From Flavobacterium ranwuense (GTDB lineage Bacteria; Bacteroidota; Bacteroidia; Flavobacteriales; Flavobacteriaceae): DNA of 64,000 nucleotides. The position numbers and the translations under genes were made by a program. How positions within the stretch are numbered: position 1 is the stretch's first letter; the number at the start of each line of letters is the position of its first letter. Shown here piece after piece: positions 8,266-15,223 of this stretch. The notes below the pieces were generated by a model. That model saw only the letters and a program-made list of their open reading frames with translations. It searched no databases and had not been told where the DNA came from. Location of the stretch: assembly GCF_004349315.1 (NCBI RefSeq), contig NZ_SMLH01000002.1, positions 1-64,000 on the forward strand, written 5' to 3'.

Positions 8266-9045
8266 TTAAATTCTAATCACAAAATGCTCTTTTGGTTGCT
8301 CTTTTCTAAAAAACACCAATCCCCATTGAAACGTATCAATGGTTACGGTCACTTTTGGATGTTTTTTTATGATTTTCCAAGCTTCTTCCATTTCTGGAGA
8401 CCAATGAATGTCATCGAATATCCAAACGGTTTCGTTAGTAATTGTAGGAAGTAATAATTCAAAATAGTCCACCGTTGCTTTCTTGGAGTGATTCCCGTCG
8501 AAGTAAATGAGTCGAAAGTCGAAAGTCGAAAGTCGAAGGTCTTCCAAATAATTACTGAATTCGGTTACGATTGGATTTACATTATTAAAATTGAATAATT
8601 GAAATTGACTTTTTGTAATTGCCATTGTGTTAGGACAACCTTCTAAAGTGATTATTTTTGCTTTTAAATTCCCTAAAGAAAGTGCGGAAGTCGCCAATCC
8701 TAACGATGTTCCAATTTCTAAAATACTTTCTGGCTGCAAATAATTGGTGATTCTAAATAATAATTCGGCTCGCTTTGAAGTAATTCCCGCTGTTTTGGCA
8801 ATCTCGGCAATCGCTCTTGTATTCGATTTGAAAACTTTCGAACCTGCACCAAAATCAGTAACTTCAATAGTATTGTTGTTTTCTAAAAGCGAGTTTCTGT
8901 ATTTTTTTAAAATAGAATATTCCGGTTTTGGTTTTTTGTCATAGAAACATTTCGTAAGTAAATTAAACACAAACGGAGAATGTACAGCATGCTCGTTTTT
9001 TGAGTGCCAAAGGAATTGTAGATACGATTTTATTTGAAATAGCAT
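8266..9045 (-). CDS. Class I SAM-dependent methyltransferase
   Basis: A 259-residue Rossmann-fold methyltransferase. Motif I is ESILEIGTSLGLATSALS near residues 106-123; the acidic end of strand 2 is in IITLEG near 131-136; YFDGNHSKKATVDYF near 181-195 is the post-motif seen in O-methyltransferase-like proteins with a DGxH sequence. The substrate is unknown. The N-terminal 60 residues (FLWHSKNEHAVHSPFVFNLL) are a conserved extension in Bacteroidota homologues. Residues about 169-180 (DLRLSTFDFRLI) are encoded by tandem copies of a 7-base unit, apparently an in-frame repeat expansion just before strand 4. Confidence 0.88.
   Translation of the reverse strand: MLFQIKSYLQFLWHSKNEHAVHSPFVFNLLTKCFYDKKPKPEYSILKKYRNSLLENNNTIEVTDFGAGSKVFKSNTRAIAEIAKTAGITSKRAELLFRITNYLQPESILEIGTSLGLATSALSLGNLKAKIITLEGCPNTMAITKSQFQLFNFNNVNPIVTEFSNYLEDLRLSTFDFRLIYFDGNHSKKATVDYFELLLPTITNETVWIFDDIHWSPEMEEAWKIIKKHPKVTVTIDTFQWGLVFFRKEQPKEHFVIRI
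8511..8541. repeat. Heptanucleotide tandem repeat inside the methyltransferase gene
   Basis: GTCGAAA occurs three times in tandem, then GTCGAAG and GTC. On the coding (minus) strand the 21 bases of the three perfect copies encode seven residues. Since 7 is not a multiple of 3, gain or loss of one unit would shift the frame. The same word appears in the nearby intergenic region (9087-9175). Confidence 0.85.
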
Positions 9046-9082
9046 AGAGACATATACAAAGTAGACGCGAAGATACTAAGAT

Positions 9083-9178
9083 AATAGTCGAAAGTCAAAA
9101 GTCTTAAAGCCGAAAGGCACAAATTCAAAAGCAAAGACTTTACGACTTTTGACTTTGAAACTTTACGACTTTAAAAAG
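9083..9178. repeat. Degenerate AGTCGAAAGTC-type intergenic repeat
   Basis: Between the divergent methyltransferase and SDR genes, words such as AGTCGAAAGTC and CTTTACGACTTTTGACTTT recur in both orientations. The region is non-coding. It shares its core with the heptamer repeat within the methyltransferase gene. Confidence 0.6.
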
Positions 9179-9188
9179 TATATCTTTG
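9154..9188 (+). promoter_or_regulatory. Bacteroidota-type promoter of the SDR gene
   Basis: TATCTTTG (9181-9188) matches the TAnnTTTG -7 consensus, with TTTG at 9154-9157 placed 23 bases upstream as a -33 element. Transcription would begin around 9195, giving a leader of about 35 bases. Confidence 0.65.
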
Positions 9189-9230
9189 CGCCCTTGGAAT
9201 TTACACCAAGAATAATACCCATTTTTTACG

Positions 9231-10781
9231 ATGATGATTGAACAAATAGAACATATAAGTGCCATAAGTTCGGAAGAAATTGACCGATGTATCGCTATTT
9301 TGGCACAATTAAATACCGATACTGACCAAATATTTGATATCCCAAAAGAACAACGAACAGCTTTAATCAAAGCGGCAGGGATGTTTTCCAGACCCGACCG
9401 AGATGAGCTTACCCGTAGAAAAAAAGACGGAAAAGTGGCTGCCAAACGCAAAATGGAAAAACGCGACCGTACCGCCCGAAAGGAAACCGGGATTCGGCAT
9501 GCCCGTGAAGCGAGTATTTTTGTGGCACCCAAATTATTGGCTTTTAATGATCTTGCCCACAAAGAACAATTAGAACTGGAAACTCCACGAAATTGTTACG
9601 TTTGCAAAACGGAATTTACTAAAATGCACCACTTTTATGATACGATGTGTACCGATTGTGGTGATTTTAATTATGCCAAACGTTTTCAAACTGCAGATGT
9701 AAAAGGGCAAGTGGCCGTAATTACAGGTTCTCGTCTGAAAATTGGGTATCACATTACGTTAATGCTGTTGCGTGGTGGAGCAACTGTTATTGCAACGACC
9801 CGTTTTCCAGTGGATTCGGCTTTGCGTTTTTCTAAGGAAGCCGATTTTATGGATTGGGGACATCGTTTGAAAATTCACGGATTGGATTTGCGACATATTC
9901 CGAGTGTGGAGATTTTTTGCAACTTTATTGAGCAAAAATACGAGCGATTGGATATTCTAATCAATAATGCAGCGCAAACCGTGAGACGTCCTGCCGGATT
10001 CTATACGCATCTAATGGAAAACGAAGAGCGTTCCATTGCTTCTTTACCACAACAAGCACAGGAATTATTACTGGATCATACCAATTGTCTGGATGAATTA
10101 AAAGTATTGACATCAGGAGTTTCTCCAAATCAGAATATGCCGGTGACTTGGCACGGACCAGAACCTGGAATTGGGTTGCGGGCTTCCGCCAAATTATCTC
10201 AGATTCCGTATTCGTTTGATAATGCGCTCGTGGCGAATGAAGTTTTTCCGGAAGGAGAACTCGATGCCGATTTGCAGCAAGTGGATTTGCGAAAAACCAA
10301 CAGCTGGCGTTTGCGATTGGGACAAATAGAAACGACTGAAATGATTGAAGTACAGTTGGTCAATTCGGTGGCGCCTTTTGTATTGTGTAACCGCCTTTCG
10401 GAAGTCATGAAGAAAGATAATACCGGAAAAAAGCACATCATCAATGTTTCAGCAATGGAAGGAAAGTTTCATCGCTTTTTCAAGGAAGACCGCCATCCGC
10501 ATACCAATATGGCCAAAGCAGCTTTGAATATGCTCACGCACACTTCCTCTGGAACTTTGGCAAAGGATGGAATTTTTATGAATGCGGTAGATACCGGTTG
10601 GGTAACCGACGAAGATCCGGCGGAATTAGCTAAAAGAAAACAGGAAGAAGAAGATTTTCAGCCGCCATTAGACATTGTGGATGGTGCAGCGCGGGTTATG
10701 GATCCGTTGTTTGACGGTATTAATACAGGAAAACATTGGTGCGGGAAATTCTTGAAAGATTACAATCCGATTCCTTGGTAA
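9231..10781 (+). CDS. Atypical SDR-family oxidoreductase with N-terminal zinc knuckle
   Basis: A 516-residue protein, twice the length of a normal short-chain dehydrogenase. Residues 1-150 are a separate domain: a helical part, a Lys/Arg-rich stretch (60-90), and NCYVCK...CTDCGD, giving C122-x2-C125-x14-C140-x2-C143, a likely zinc site. The Rossmann domain starts at [14 protein letters not shown] (161-174) with NNAAQ at 246-250. An extra segment of about 120 residues follows before the second half. The serine of INVSAMEG (S407) is kept, but the expected YxxxK is T425-NMA-K429, so the catalytic tyrosine is missing. It may bind NAD(P) without ordinary dehydrogenase chemistry. Two ATGs lie at the start (MMIEQ); the first is given. 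Confidence 0.85.
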   Translation: MMIEQIEHISAISSEEIDRCIAILAQLNTDTDQIFDIPKEQRTALIKAAGMFSRPDRDELTRRKKDGKVAAKRKMEKRDRTARKETGIRHAREASIFVAPKLLAFNDLAHKEQLELETPRNCYVCKTEFTKMHHFYDTMCTDCGDFNYAKRFQTADVKGQVAVITGSRLKIGYHITLMLLRGGATVIATTRFPVDSALRFSKEADFMDWGHRLKIHGLDLRHIPSVEIFCNFIEQKYERLDILINNAAQTVRRPAGFYTHLMENEERSIASLPQQAQELLLDHTNCLDELKVLTSGVSPNQNMPVTWHGPEPGIGLRASAKLSQIPYSFDNALVANEVFPEGELDADLQQVDLRKTNSWRLRLGQIETTEMIEVQLVNSVAPFVLCNRLSEVMKKDNTGKKHIINVSAMEGKFHRFFKEDRHPHTNMAKAALNMLTHTSSGTLAKDGIFMNAVDTGWVTDEDPAELAKRKQEEEDFQPPLDIVDGAARVMDPLFDGINTGKHWCGKFLKDYNPIPW

Positions 10782-10803
10782 TAGCGTCTGACTTACAAAA
10801 TAA

Positions 10804-10839
10804 AAAACCACTACAGAATTTGATTTTGTTGTGGTTTTT
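10804..10839 (+). terminator. Terminator of the SDR gene
   Basis: AAAACCACTACA pairs imperfectly with TTGTGGTTTTT about 25 bases past the stop codon and ends in T. A closely similar hairpin recurs at 11421-11459. Confidence 0.75.
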
Positions 10840-10892
10840 AGTTGCTTAATTTTATGGGAACGGTTTACAAATATGCAATCAAAATTTGCTGT

Positions 10893-11183
10893 TTACGATC
10901 CGGCGAACGGTGTCCCGAAAAGGCCGACTGCAAGTTCTATCCAAATGAGGAGAAGCGCTGCCAGAATAGCTGCACAGAGAATGATTCGATGATTGGTATT
11001 TTTTACCTTTCTCATTACAAGCTCACAGATAAGACCAGTACCGAGCAATAGGACACCAGCGACCACAAAATCGGCCAAGTTCCAGTTTACTTCTTTTGTA
11101 AATTGCATCGCTATTAATGGGATGAGCAGTAAAAAAACTACCGTGAGCACAATGCCAATACCTCTTTTGTTTTCCATAATCAT
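10893..11183 (-). CDS. Small integral membrane protein, unknown
   Basis: A 96-residue hydrophobic protein with three predicted membrane helices: about 8-26 (IGIVLTVVFLLLIPLIAM), 37-57 (DFVVAGVLLLGTGLICEL) and 65-88 (RIILCAAILAALLLIWIELAVG). It ends FGTPFAGS. I do not recognise the family, although small three-helix proteins of this kind are common in flavobacteria. The start may be the first or third codon (MIMENK). The opposite-strand frame is cysteine-rich and has no such pattern, so the minus strand is the coding one. The gene is enclosed between two copies of the SDR 3' end and terminator sequence. Confidence 0.75.
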   Translation of the reverse strand: MIMENKRGIGIVLTVVFLLLIPLIAMQFTKEVNWNLADFVVAGVLLLGTGLICELVMRKVKNTNHRIILCAAILAALLLIWIELAVGLFGTPFAGS

Positions 11184-11378
11184 AATTTTCAGTTTTATAT
11201 ATTAATTTGGTCGTACATAATCCGAAAGTGTAGCCTTCAATATTGAATAGATTCACTTTCAGGGTTTTGTTTTACAAATGTACGTAACTTTGAAACACAA
11301 AGTACTTTCTATTTGAAAAATATTTTGATCGTATATAATATTTTATTAAAAAAAATGATTGTTAGAAAAATCTGGGGT

Positions 11379-11459
11379 TGTAATCCTATTTCCTTGGTAA
11401 TTCTGCTAAGCTTATAAATAAAAAACCACAACAGAATTAAAGTTTGTTGTGGTTTTTTT
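11379..11459 (+). repeat. Duplicated SDR 3' end plus terminator hairpin
   Basis: TGTAATCCTATTTCCTTGGT followed by AA closely matches the last codons of the SDR gene (TACAATCCGATTCCTTGGT, then AA, at 10762-10782), with one extra T. The similarity continues into a hairpin AAAACCACAACAGAATT...TTGTTGTGGTTTT that matches the SDR terminator. It seems to be a partial duplication, or a trace of a lost tandem gene. Confidence 0.6.
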
Positions 11460-11579
11460 GTTATTACTTATTGTTATGGGCGCAAAGTCAGAGACATTTG
11501 AGCAGCTTAACCTAGAACTATTGTATACTTCGAAGAGCGGGGTGTGCCTAAAAGCTAATTGCTGCTAATTTTATTTTTT

Positions 11580-11635
11580 TTGATAAAACAACAACCCCAA
11601 CATTTTCGGCTTTACCGCTAAAAGAGTTGGGGTTG
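11580..11635 (-). terminator. Terminator of the beta-barrel gene
   Basis: CAACCCCAAC (11592-11601) pairs with GTTGGGGTTG (11626-11635) in a long perfect stem just past the stop codon; a T-rich tract follows on the minus strand. Confidence 0.75.
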
Positions 11636-11640
11636 ATTTT

Positions 11641-12216
11641 TTACAGTCGGAAACCTAATCCAATTTTTAACAGATTTACGTTTGTGTTAAATGTAGTATT
11701 TGGGGTTTCGTTGTCAACTTTCAGTTTTACATAGTCATACTGAATTTCTGCGAATATTCTATTAGTTATATCATAAGCAATTCCAAAATTAGCATTAATT
11801 CCACTATGTGTTGAATCTGAAACATCAAATCCGTTATTTGTCCCTGAAGCGTCAAAAATCATAAAAGTATAGCCAAATCCTACGAATGGATGGAATTTAG
11901 AAATTGATTCTATTTTAAGTTCAGCAAAAACTTTTGGTTGAATAAGATACGATGTAACTTTAAAGTCTTGAATTCCGTTATTTTTGTTTGTGTTATTTAC
12001 TAAAATCCCACCATTGATTGATGTTCCGATATTAAAATTAGTTATTTCAGCAAATCTGTATTTAGCTCCAACATCAATAATTCCATTGTAACTTTTTCCG
12101 ATGAAATTTTGGTCAATAGGTATTGGAAAATTCATTTCAATACTAAGTTTTGAATCTTGTGATAAAGATTTTATTGAGAAAATCAATAATAATGCTAATA
12201 ATAGTTTTTGTTTCAT
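11641..12216 (-). CDS. Outer-membrane beta-barrel protein
   Basis: A 191-residue protein with a cleavable signal peptide (MKQKLLLALLLIFSIKSLSQ) and alternating hydrophobic strands. It ends in NLLKIGLGFRL, a typical barrel C-terminus. FHPFVGFGYTFMIFDASG and FAEIQYDYVKLKVD look like paired transmembrane strands of a small eight-stranded OmpA/OmpW-like porin fold. Function unknown. It is monocistronic. The region upstream of its start shares an 11-base hairpin motif with the orphan gene at 129-575, hinting that both were acquired in a similar way. Confidence 0.82.
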   Translation of the reverse strand: MKQKLLLALLLIFSIKSLSQDSKLSIEMNFPIPIDQNFIGKSYNGIIDVGAKYRFAEITNFNIGTSINGGILVNNTNKNNGIQDFKVTSYLIQPKVFAELKIESISKFHPFVGFGYTFMIFDASGTNNGFDVSDSTHSGINANFGIAYDITNRIFAEIQYDYVKLKVDNETPNTTFNTNVNLLKIGLGFRL

Positions 12217-12231
12217 ATTTCAATTTTTTAA

Positions 12232-12290
12232 TTACTCATAACTCGTTTACAGGTCTGACGAACGTCTGGCTTTTCTTTTCTTTTCAAAAA
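12232..12290. repeat. Shared upstream hairpin element, copy 2
   Basis: Contains AGGTCTGACGA at 12251-12261, identical to 660-670, with matching flanks when read on the minus strand (CAGACC-T-TA-AC-AGTTA). In both places it precedes a minus-strand accessory gene. The stem here is imperfect (CCAGACGT / ACGTCTGG type symmetry). Confidence 0.4.
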
Positions 12291-12370
12291 TATATAAAAA
12301 AGTGGCAAACCATCAAAGGGACTTTTGTTTCTTATAATTTTTCGTACTAATTTAAAATTAGTTTTTTACT

Positions 12371-12412
12371 AAAAAAACAAACCCACAACAAAATCAAAAT
12401 TCTGTTGTGGGT
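12371..12412 (-). terminator. Terminator of the ABC-F gene
   Basis: ACCCACAACA pairs with TGTTGTGGGT, and the minus-strand 3' side runs into TTGTTTTTTT. Its stem is related in sequence to the hairpins at 10804-10839 and 11421-11459. Confidence 0.75.
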
Positions 12413-12425
12413 GTAGCCGAAATAA

Positions 12426-12472
12426 TAATAATGTTCGGTATTGCAAACTGCTACTGAACACTGAATACTAAT
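12426..12472. repeat. GTTCGGTATT / GAACACTGAATACT simple repeat
   Basis: The words GTTCGGTATT and ACTGAACACTGAATACT are another copy of the degenerate intergenic repeat seen at 4780-4816 and 18700-18760. It abuts the stop codon of the ABC-F gene. Confidence 0.5.
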
Positions 12473-12473
12473 T

Positions 12474-14336
12474 TTATCCTTCTATCTTCGCAGAAAGCTC
12501 AAACCATCTTTCCTCTTTATCTTCAATTTTATTATTGATGTTTTCTAATTCTTTTGCTTTGGTCAAAACATTGTTTTCTTCCACTTTTCCATCCGAAAAC
12601 AATTGTTCGATAGCTACTTTTTGAATCTCTAAATCCTTGATTTCTCGCTCGATTTTCTGAAATTCTTTTTGCTCATTGAAAGTCAAATTTCCGGTTGGAT
12701 TGTTTTGTTTCCAGTCTTTCTTTTCGGCTTTGTTTTCTTCTTTTTGCGCCACGTCAGTGCTGTCTTCGTAAGCTCTAAAATCAGAATAGTTTCCAGGAAA
12801 ATCTTCGACCACACCATCACCTCTAAAAATGAACAAGTGATCCACAATTTTATCCATGAAATACCTGTCGTGAGAAACCACTAAAAGACAACCCGGATAA
12901 TCCAAAAGAAAGCTTTCCAAAACATTTAATGTTACGATATCCAGATCATTGGTAGGCTCATCCAGAATCAAGAAGTTTGGATTCTGAATTAAAACCGTAC
13001 ACAAGTACAAACGTTTCAATTCTCCACCGCTCAATCGATCCACGAAATCGTATTGTTTTTTAGCATCAAACAAGAAACGCTCTAACAATTGCGAAGCCGA
13101 AATCAATTTTCCTTTCATCAACGGAATGAATTCTCCGTATTCCTTAATCACATCAATCACACGCTGACCCGGTTTTGGGTTGATTCCACTTTGCGTATAA
13201 TACCCTATTTTTATAGTATCGCCAACAATCACTTTTCCTCCATCAAGAGGAATCGATCCTGTCAATAAATTCAGGAAAGTCGATTTTCCGGTTCCATTTT
13301 TTCCAATAATTCCAATGCGTTCGCCACGCTGAAAATCAAAACTGAAATTATCCATGATGACGTGATCCTTGAATTTTTTGGAGATTTTGTGAAGCTCAAT
13401 AATCTTGCTTCCCATACGTTCCATGTTAATTTCAAGCTCTACTTTATTTTCACGACGGCGACTTTGTGCTTTTTCCTTAATTTCATAAAAATCATCCTGA
13501 CGCGATTTCGATTTTGTCGTTCTCGCTTTGGGCTGACGGCGCATCCATTCCAGTTCTTTCACAAAAAGATTCTGTGCTTTATCCACACTCGAATTTTCGG
13601 ATGCGATGCGTTCCTCTTTTTTCTCTAAATAATAGGAGTAATTTCCTTTGTATTGGTATAATTTTCCGTTGTCTAATTCGATGATTTCATTACAAACGCG
13701 CTCCAAAAAGAAACGGTCGTGCGTCACCATAAACAACGTAATATTTTCTTTGGCAAAATAACTTTCCAGCCATTCGATCATCTCTAAATCCAAGTGATTC
13801 GTAGGCTCATCCAGAATCAATAAATCAGGACGATTAATTAAAATGATAGCCAATGACAAACGTTTTTTCTGTCCACCTGAAAGATTTTTTACTTTCAATT
13901 TGAAGTTTTCCAACTTCAGTTTGAACAAAATTTGCTTGTACTGCGTTTCAAAATCCCACGCATTGTGCTGATCCATTCCGTCAAAAGCTTTTTGGTAGGC
14001 TTCTTCATCTTCCGGATTTTCTAATGCTTTTTCATACGCTTCAATCACTTTCAAAGTCTCGTTATCCGATGCGAAAATACTTTCCTCAATCGTCAATTCG
14101 TCCTGCAAATTATTGTTTTGCGAAAGAAACGTCATTTTTATGCCTTTTCTCAATACGACTTGTCCGGTATCAGATTCTTCAAGACCATTAATGATACTCA
14201 TAATAGTCGTTTTTCCAGAACCGTTTTTGGCTATGAAAGCAATTTTTTGATCTTTGTTAATTCCGAACGAGATGTCTTTAAACAGCGTACGTTCACCAAA
14301 AGATTTCGAGATATTTTCAACAGAAAGGTAATTCAC
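12474..14336 (-). CDS. ABC-F family ATPase (Uup-like)
   Basis: A 620-residue protein with two ABC ATPase domains and no membrane segment, the hallmark of ABC-F proteins that act on the ribosome. The first Walker A is AKNGSGKT at 36-43 with LSGGQKKRLS and LLILDEPTNHLDLEMIEWLE; the second is GIIGKNGTGKST with LSGGELKRL and LILDEPTNDLDI. An Arg/Lys-rich linker (KELEWMRRQPKARTTKSKSR) lies between them. The last 80 residues form a charged helix pair (FNEQKEFQKIEREIKDLE...), a C-terminal coiled coil as in Uup. It likely helps resolve stalled ribosomes or DNA/ribosome processes; the exact role is unproven. Its leader contains one structured element (14476-14585). Confidence 0.92.
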   Translation of the reverse strand: MNYLSVENISKSFGERTLFKDISFGINKDQKIAFIAKNGSGKTTIMSIINGLEESDTGQVVLRKGIKMTFLSQNNNLQDELTIEESIFASDNETLKVIEAYEKALENPEDEEAYQKAFDGMDQHNAWDFETQYKQILFKLKLENFKLKVKNLSGGQKKRLSLAIILINRPDLLILDEPTNHLDLEMIEWLESYFAKENITLFMVTHDRFFLERVCNEIIELDNGKLYQYKGNYSYYLEKKEERIASENSSVDKAQNLFVKELEWMRRQPKARTTKSKSRQDDFYEIKEKAQSRRRENKVELEINMERMGSKIIELHKISKKFKDHVIMDNFSFDFQRGERIGIIGKNGTGKSTFLNLLTGSIPLDGGKVIVGDTIKIGYYTQSGINPKPGQRVIDVIKEYGEFIPLMKGKLISASQLLERFLFDAKKQYDFVDRLSGGELKRLYLCTVLIQNPNFLILDEPTNDLDIVTLNVLESFLLDYPGCLLVVSHDRYFMDKIVDHLFIFRGDGVVEDFPGNYSDFRAYEDSTDVAQKEENKAEKKDWKQNNPTGNLTFNEQKEFQKIEREIKDLEIQKVAIEQLFSDGKVEENNVLTKAKELENINNKIEDKEERWFELSAKIEG

Positions 14337-14475
14337 TTTGTAAGATATGAGTTATAAATTGAAAGCTATGCATGCGTTGCGAAACATAACTTTTTTGCAA
14401 AAGTAATTCATTTACATCAAGTTTCAAGTTTTTGTGGTTTAAGTAATGTTAAAACTAAAAACGGCAGCCTATTTT

Positions 14476-14585
14476 TTAGGAGCGAAAGATTTGGTTTTAT
14501 TTGCAGGTAACGTTCCCGCTTTCCGTTGCAATCTTTTTCTTTTTAAAGAAAAAAGAAAAAGGATTTTCACTTCAATCGGGGCTAA
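14476..14585 (-). ncRNA. Structured intergenic element, copy 3
   Basis: Read on the minus strand it starts TAGCCCCGATTGAAGTG and contains a long A/T hairpin, AATCCTTTTTCTT pairing with AAGAAAAAGATT. It then has GCAACGGAAAGCGGGAA and, after about 28 inserted bases, GCTCCT. It lies about 140 bases upstream of the ABC-F start, on the same strand. Confidence 0.5.
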
Positions 14586-14627
14586 GGAGAAATATGTTTT
14601 GGTGTTTTTAATCTTCTAAAAAAAGCG

Positions 14628-14635
14628 TATATTTG
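14628..14635 (+). promoter_or_regulatory. -7 promoter box of the toxin-antitoxin pair
   Basis: TATATTTG matches TAnnTTTG and lies 19 bases before the antitoxin start codon. Confidence 0.6.
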
Positions 14636-14654
14636 ATATTCAAAAATAAGTGTA

Positions 14655-14894
14655 ATGGATTCTAATTCAAAAAAATATAAAACAAACGAAAAACCCCAAT
14701 CAGTGGAGGAAGAAGCTGTTTTATATCAATCAAAATCGGATTTAGAAATTGAAAATCAGGATGACTTTTGGGATGAACTTCCAGAACATGTAAAGCAACT
14801 AATTGAAATTGGATTAAAACAAAGCGAGCAAGGACTTGGCAAGCCACATTCTCAAATAATGGCTGAAGTTAAAAAGAAATATAATCTCACTTAA
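14655..14894 (+). CDS. Putative antitoxin of a ParE/RelE-type pair
   Basis: A 79-residue acidic protein directly upstream of a RelE/ParE-like toxin. Its last two bases of stop overlap the toxin start (TAATG). The N-terminal 35 residues are charged and probably disordered. Residues 38-75 (DFWDELPEHVKQLIEIGLKQSEQGLGKPHSQIMAEVKKKY) are helical with the 'G(K/R)xxSHxQVMxxxKxK' pattern typical of many Bacteroidota antitoxins annotated only as hypothetical. It should bind and neutralise the toxin and may repress the promoter just upstream, but no operator palindrome is evident. Confidence 0.75.
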   Translation: MDSNSKKYKTNEKPQSVEEEAVLYQSKSDLEIENQDDFWDELPEHVKQLIEIGLKQSEQGLGKPHSQIMAEVKKKYNLT

Positions 14895-15202
14895 TGAAGT
14901 ATTATATTCATTGGTTAACTTTAGCGGAATTAACCTTTTTAGATGAAATTGATTTTATTTTAAGAAAATGGAATACTAATGGAGTTGAGAAATTTACAAT
15001 ATTAGTTTACAGTTTTATTGATGCTTTGAGTCAAAATCCAACCATTGGAAAATATAGTCCAAAACGTAAAATTTATTCTTTAGTTATTTCAAAACAAACA
15101 ACGTTATACTACAATGTTTTAAAGGACAAAAAACAAATTAATTTGGTGTTATTTTGGAACAACAAACAAAATCCAAGTCTTCTCAATAAATTATTAAGAT
15201 AA
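14894..15202 (+). CDS. RelE/ParE-family toxin
   Basis: A 102-residue basic protein with the RelE/ParE order: an N-terminal strand (YYIHWLTLAE), two helices (TFLDEIDFILRKWNTNGVEKFTILVYSFIDALSQNP) and C-terminal strands (KYSPKRKIYSLVISKQTTLYYNVLKDKKQINLVLFWNNKQNP). The final FWNNKQNP-L segment is typical of ParE-like toxins in Bacteroidota. Its start overlaps the antitoxin stop, so translation is coupled. ParE members poison gyrase and RelE members cut mRNA on the ribosome; which applies here cannot be told. Confidence 0.82.
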   Translation: MKYYIHWLTLAELTFLDEIDFILRKWNTNGVEKFTILVYSFIDALSQNPTIGKYSPKRKIYSLVISKQTTLYYNVLKDKKQINLVLFWNNKQNPSLLNKLLR

Positions 15203-15211
15203 TTTTCTAAT

Positions 15212-15219
15212 TATATTTG
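15212..15219 (+). promoter_or_regulatory. -7 promoter box very close to the glycosyltransferase start
   Basis: TATATTTG matches TAnnTTTG and ends four bases before the ATG at 15224. If used, transcription would start at or within the start codon, producing a leaderless message. Confidence 0.5.
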
Positions 15220-15223
15220 CTCA

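Larger units (their letters stand above)
11184..11640. other. Intergenic region with a duplicated SDR gene tail
   Basis: This 457-base gap lies between two minus-strand genes. It contains a relic of the SDR 3' end at 11379-11400, a hairpin at 11421-11459 like the SDR terminator, and the terminator of the beta-barrel gene at 11580-11635. The remaining bases show no ORF or clear signal. Confidence 0.6.

Noticed and set aside
10842..11051. Plus-strand 69-residue cysteine-rich frame
   Set aside because: It is antisense to a clear three-helix membrane protein and contains no recognisable cysteine spacing; kept only as a shadow.
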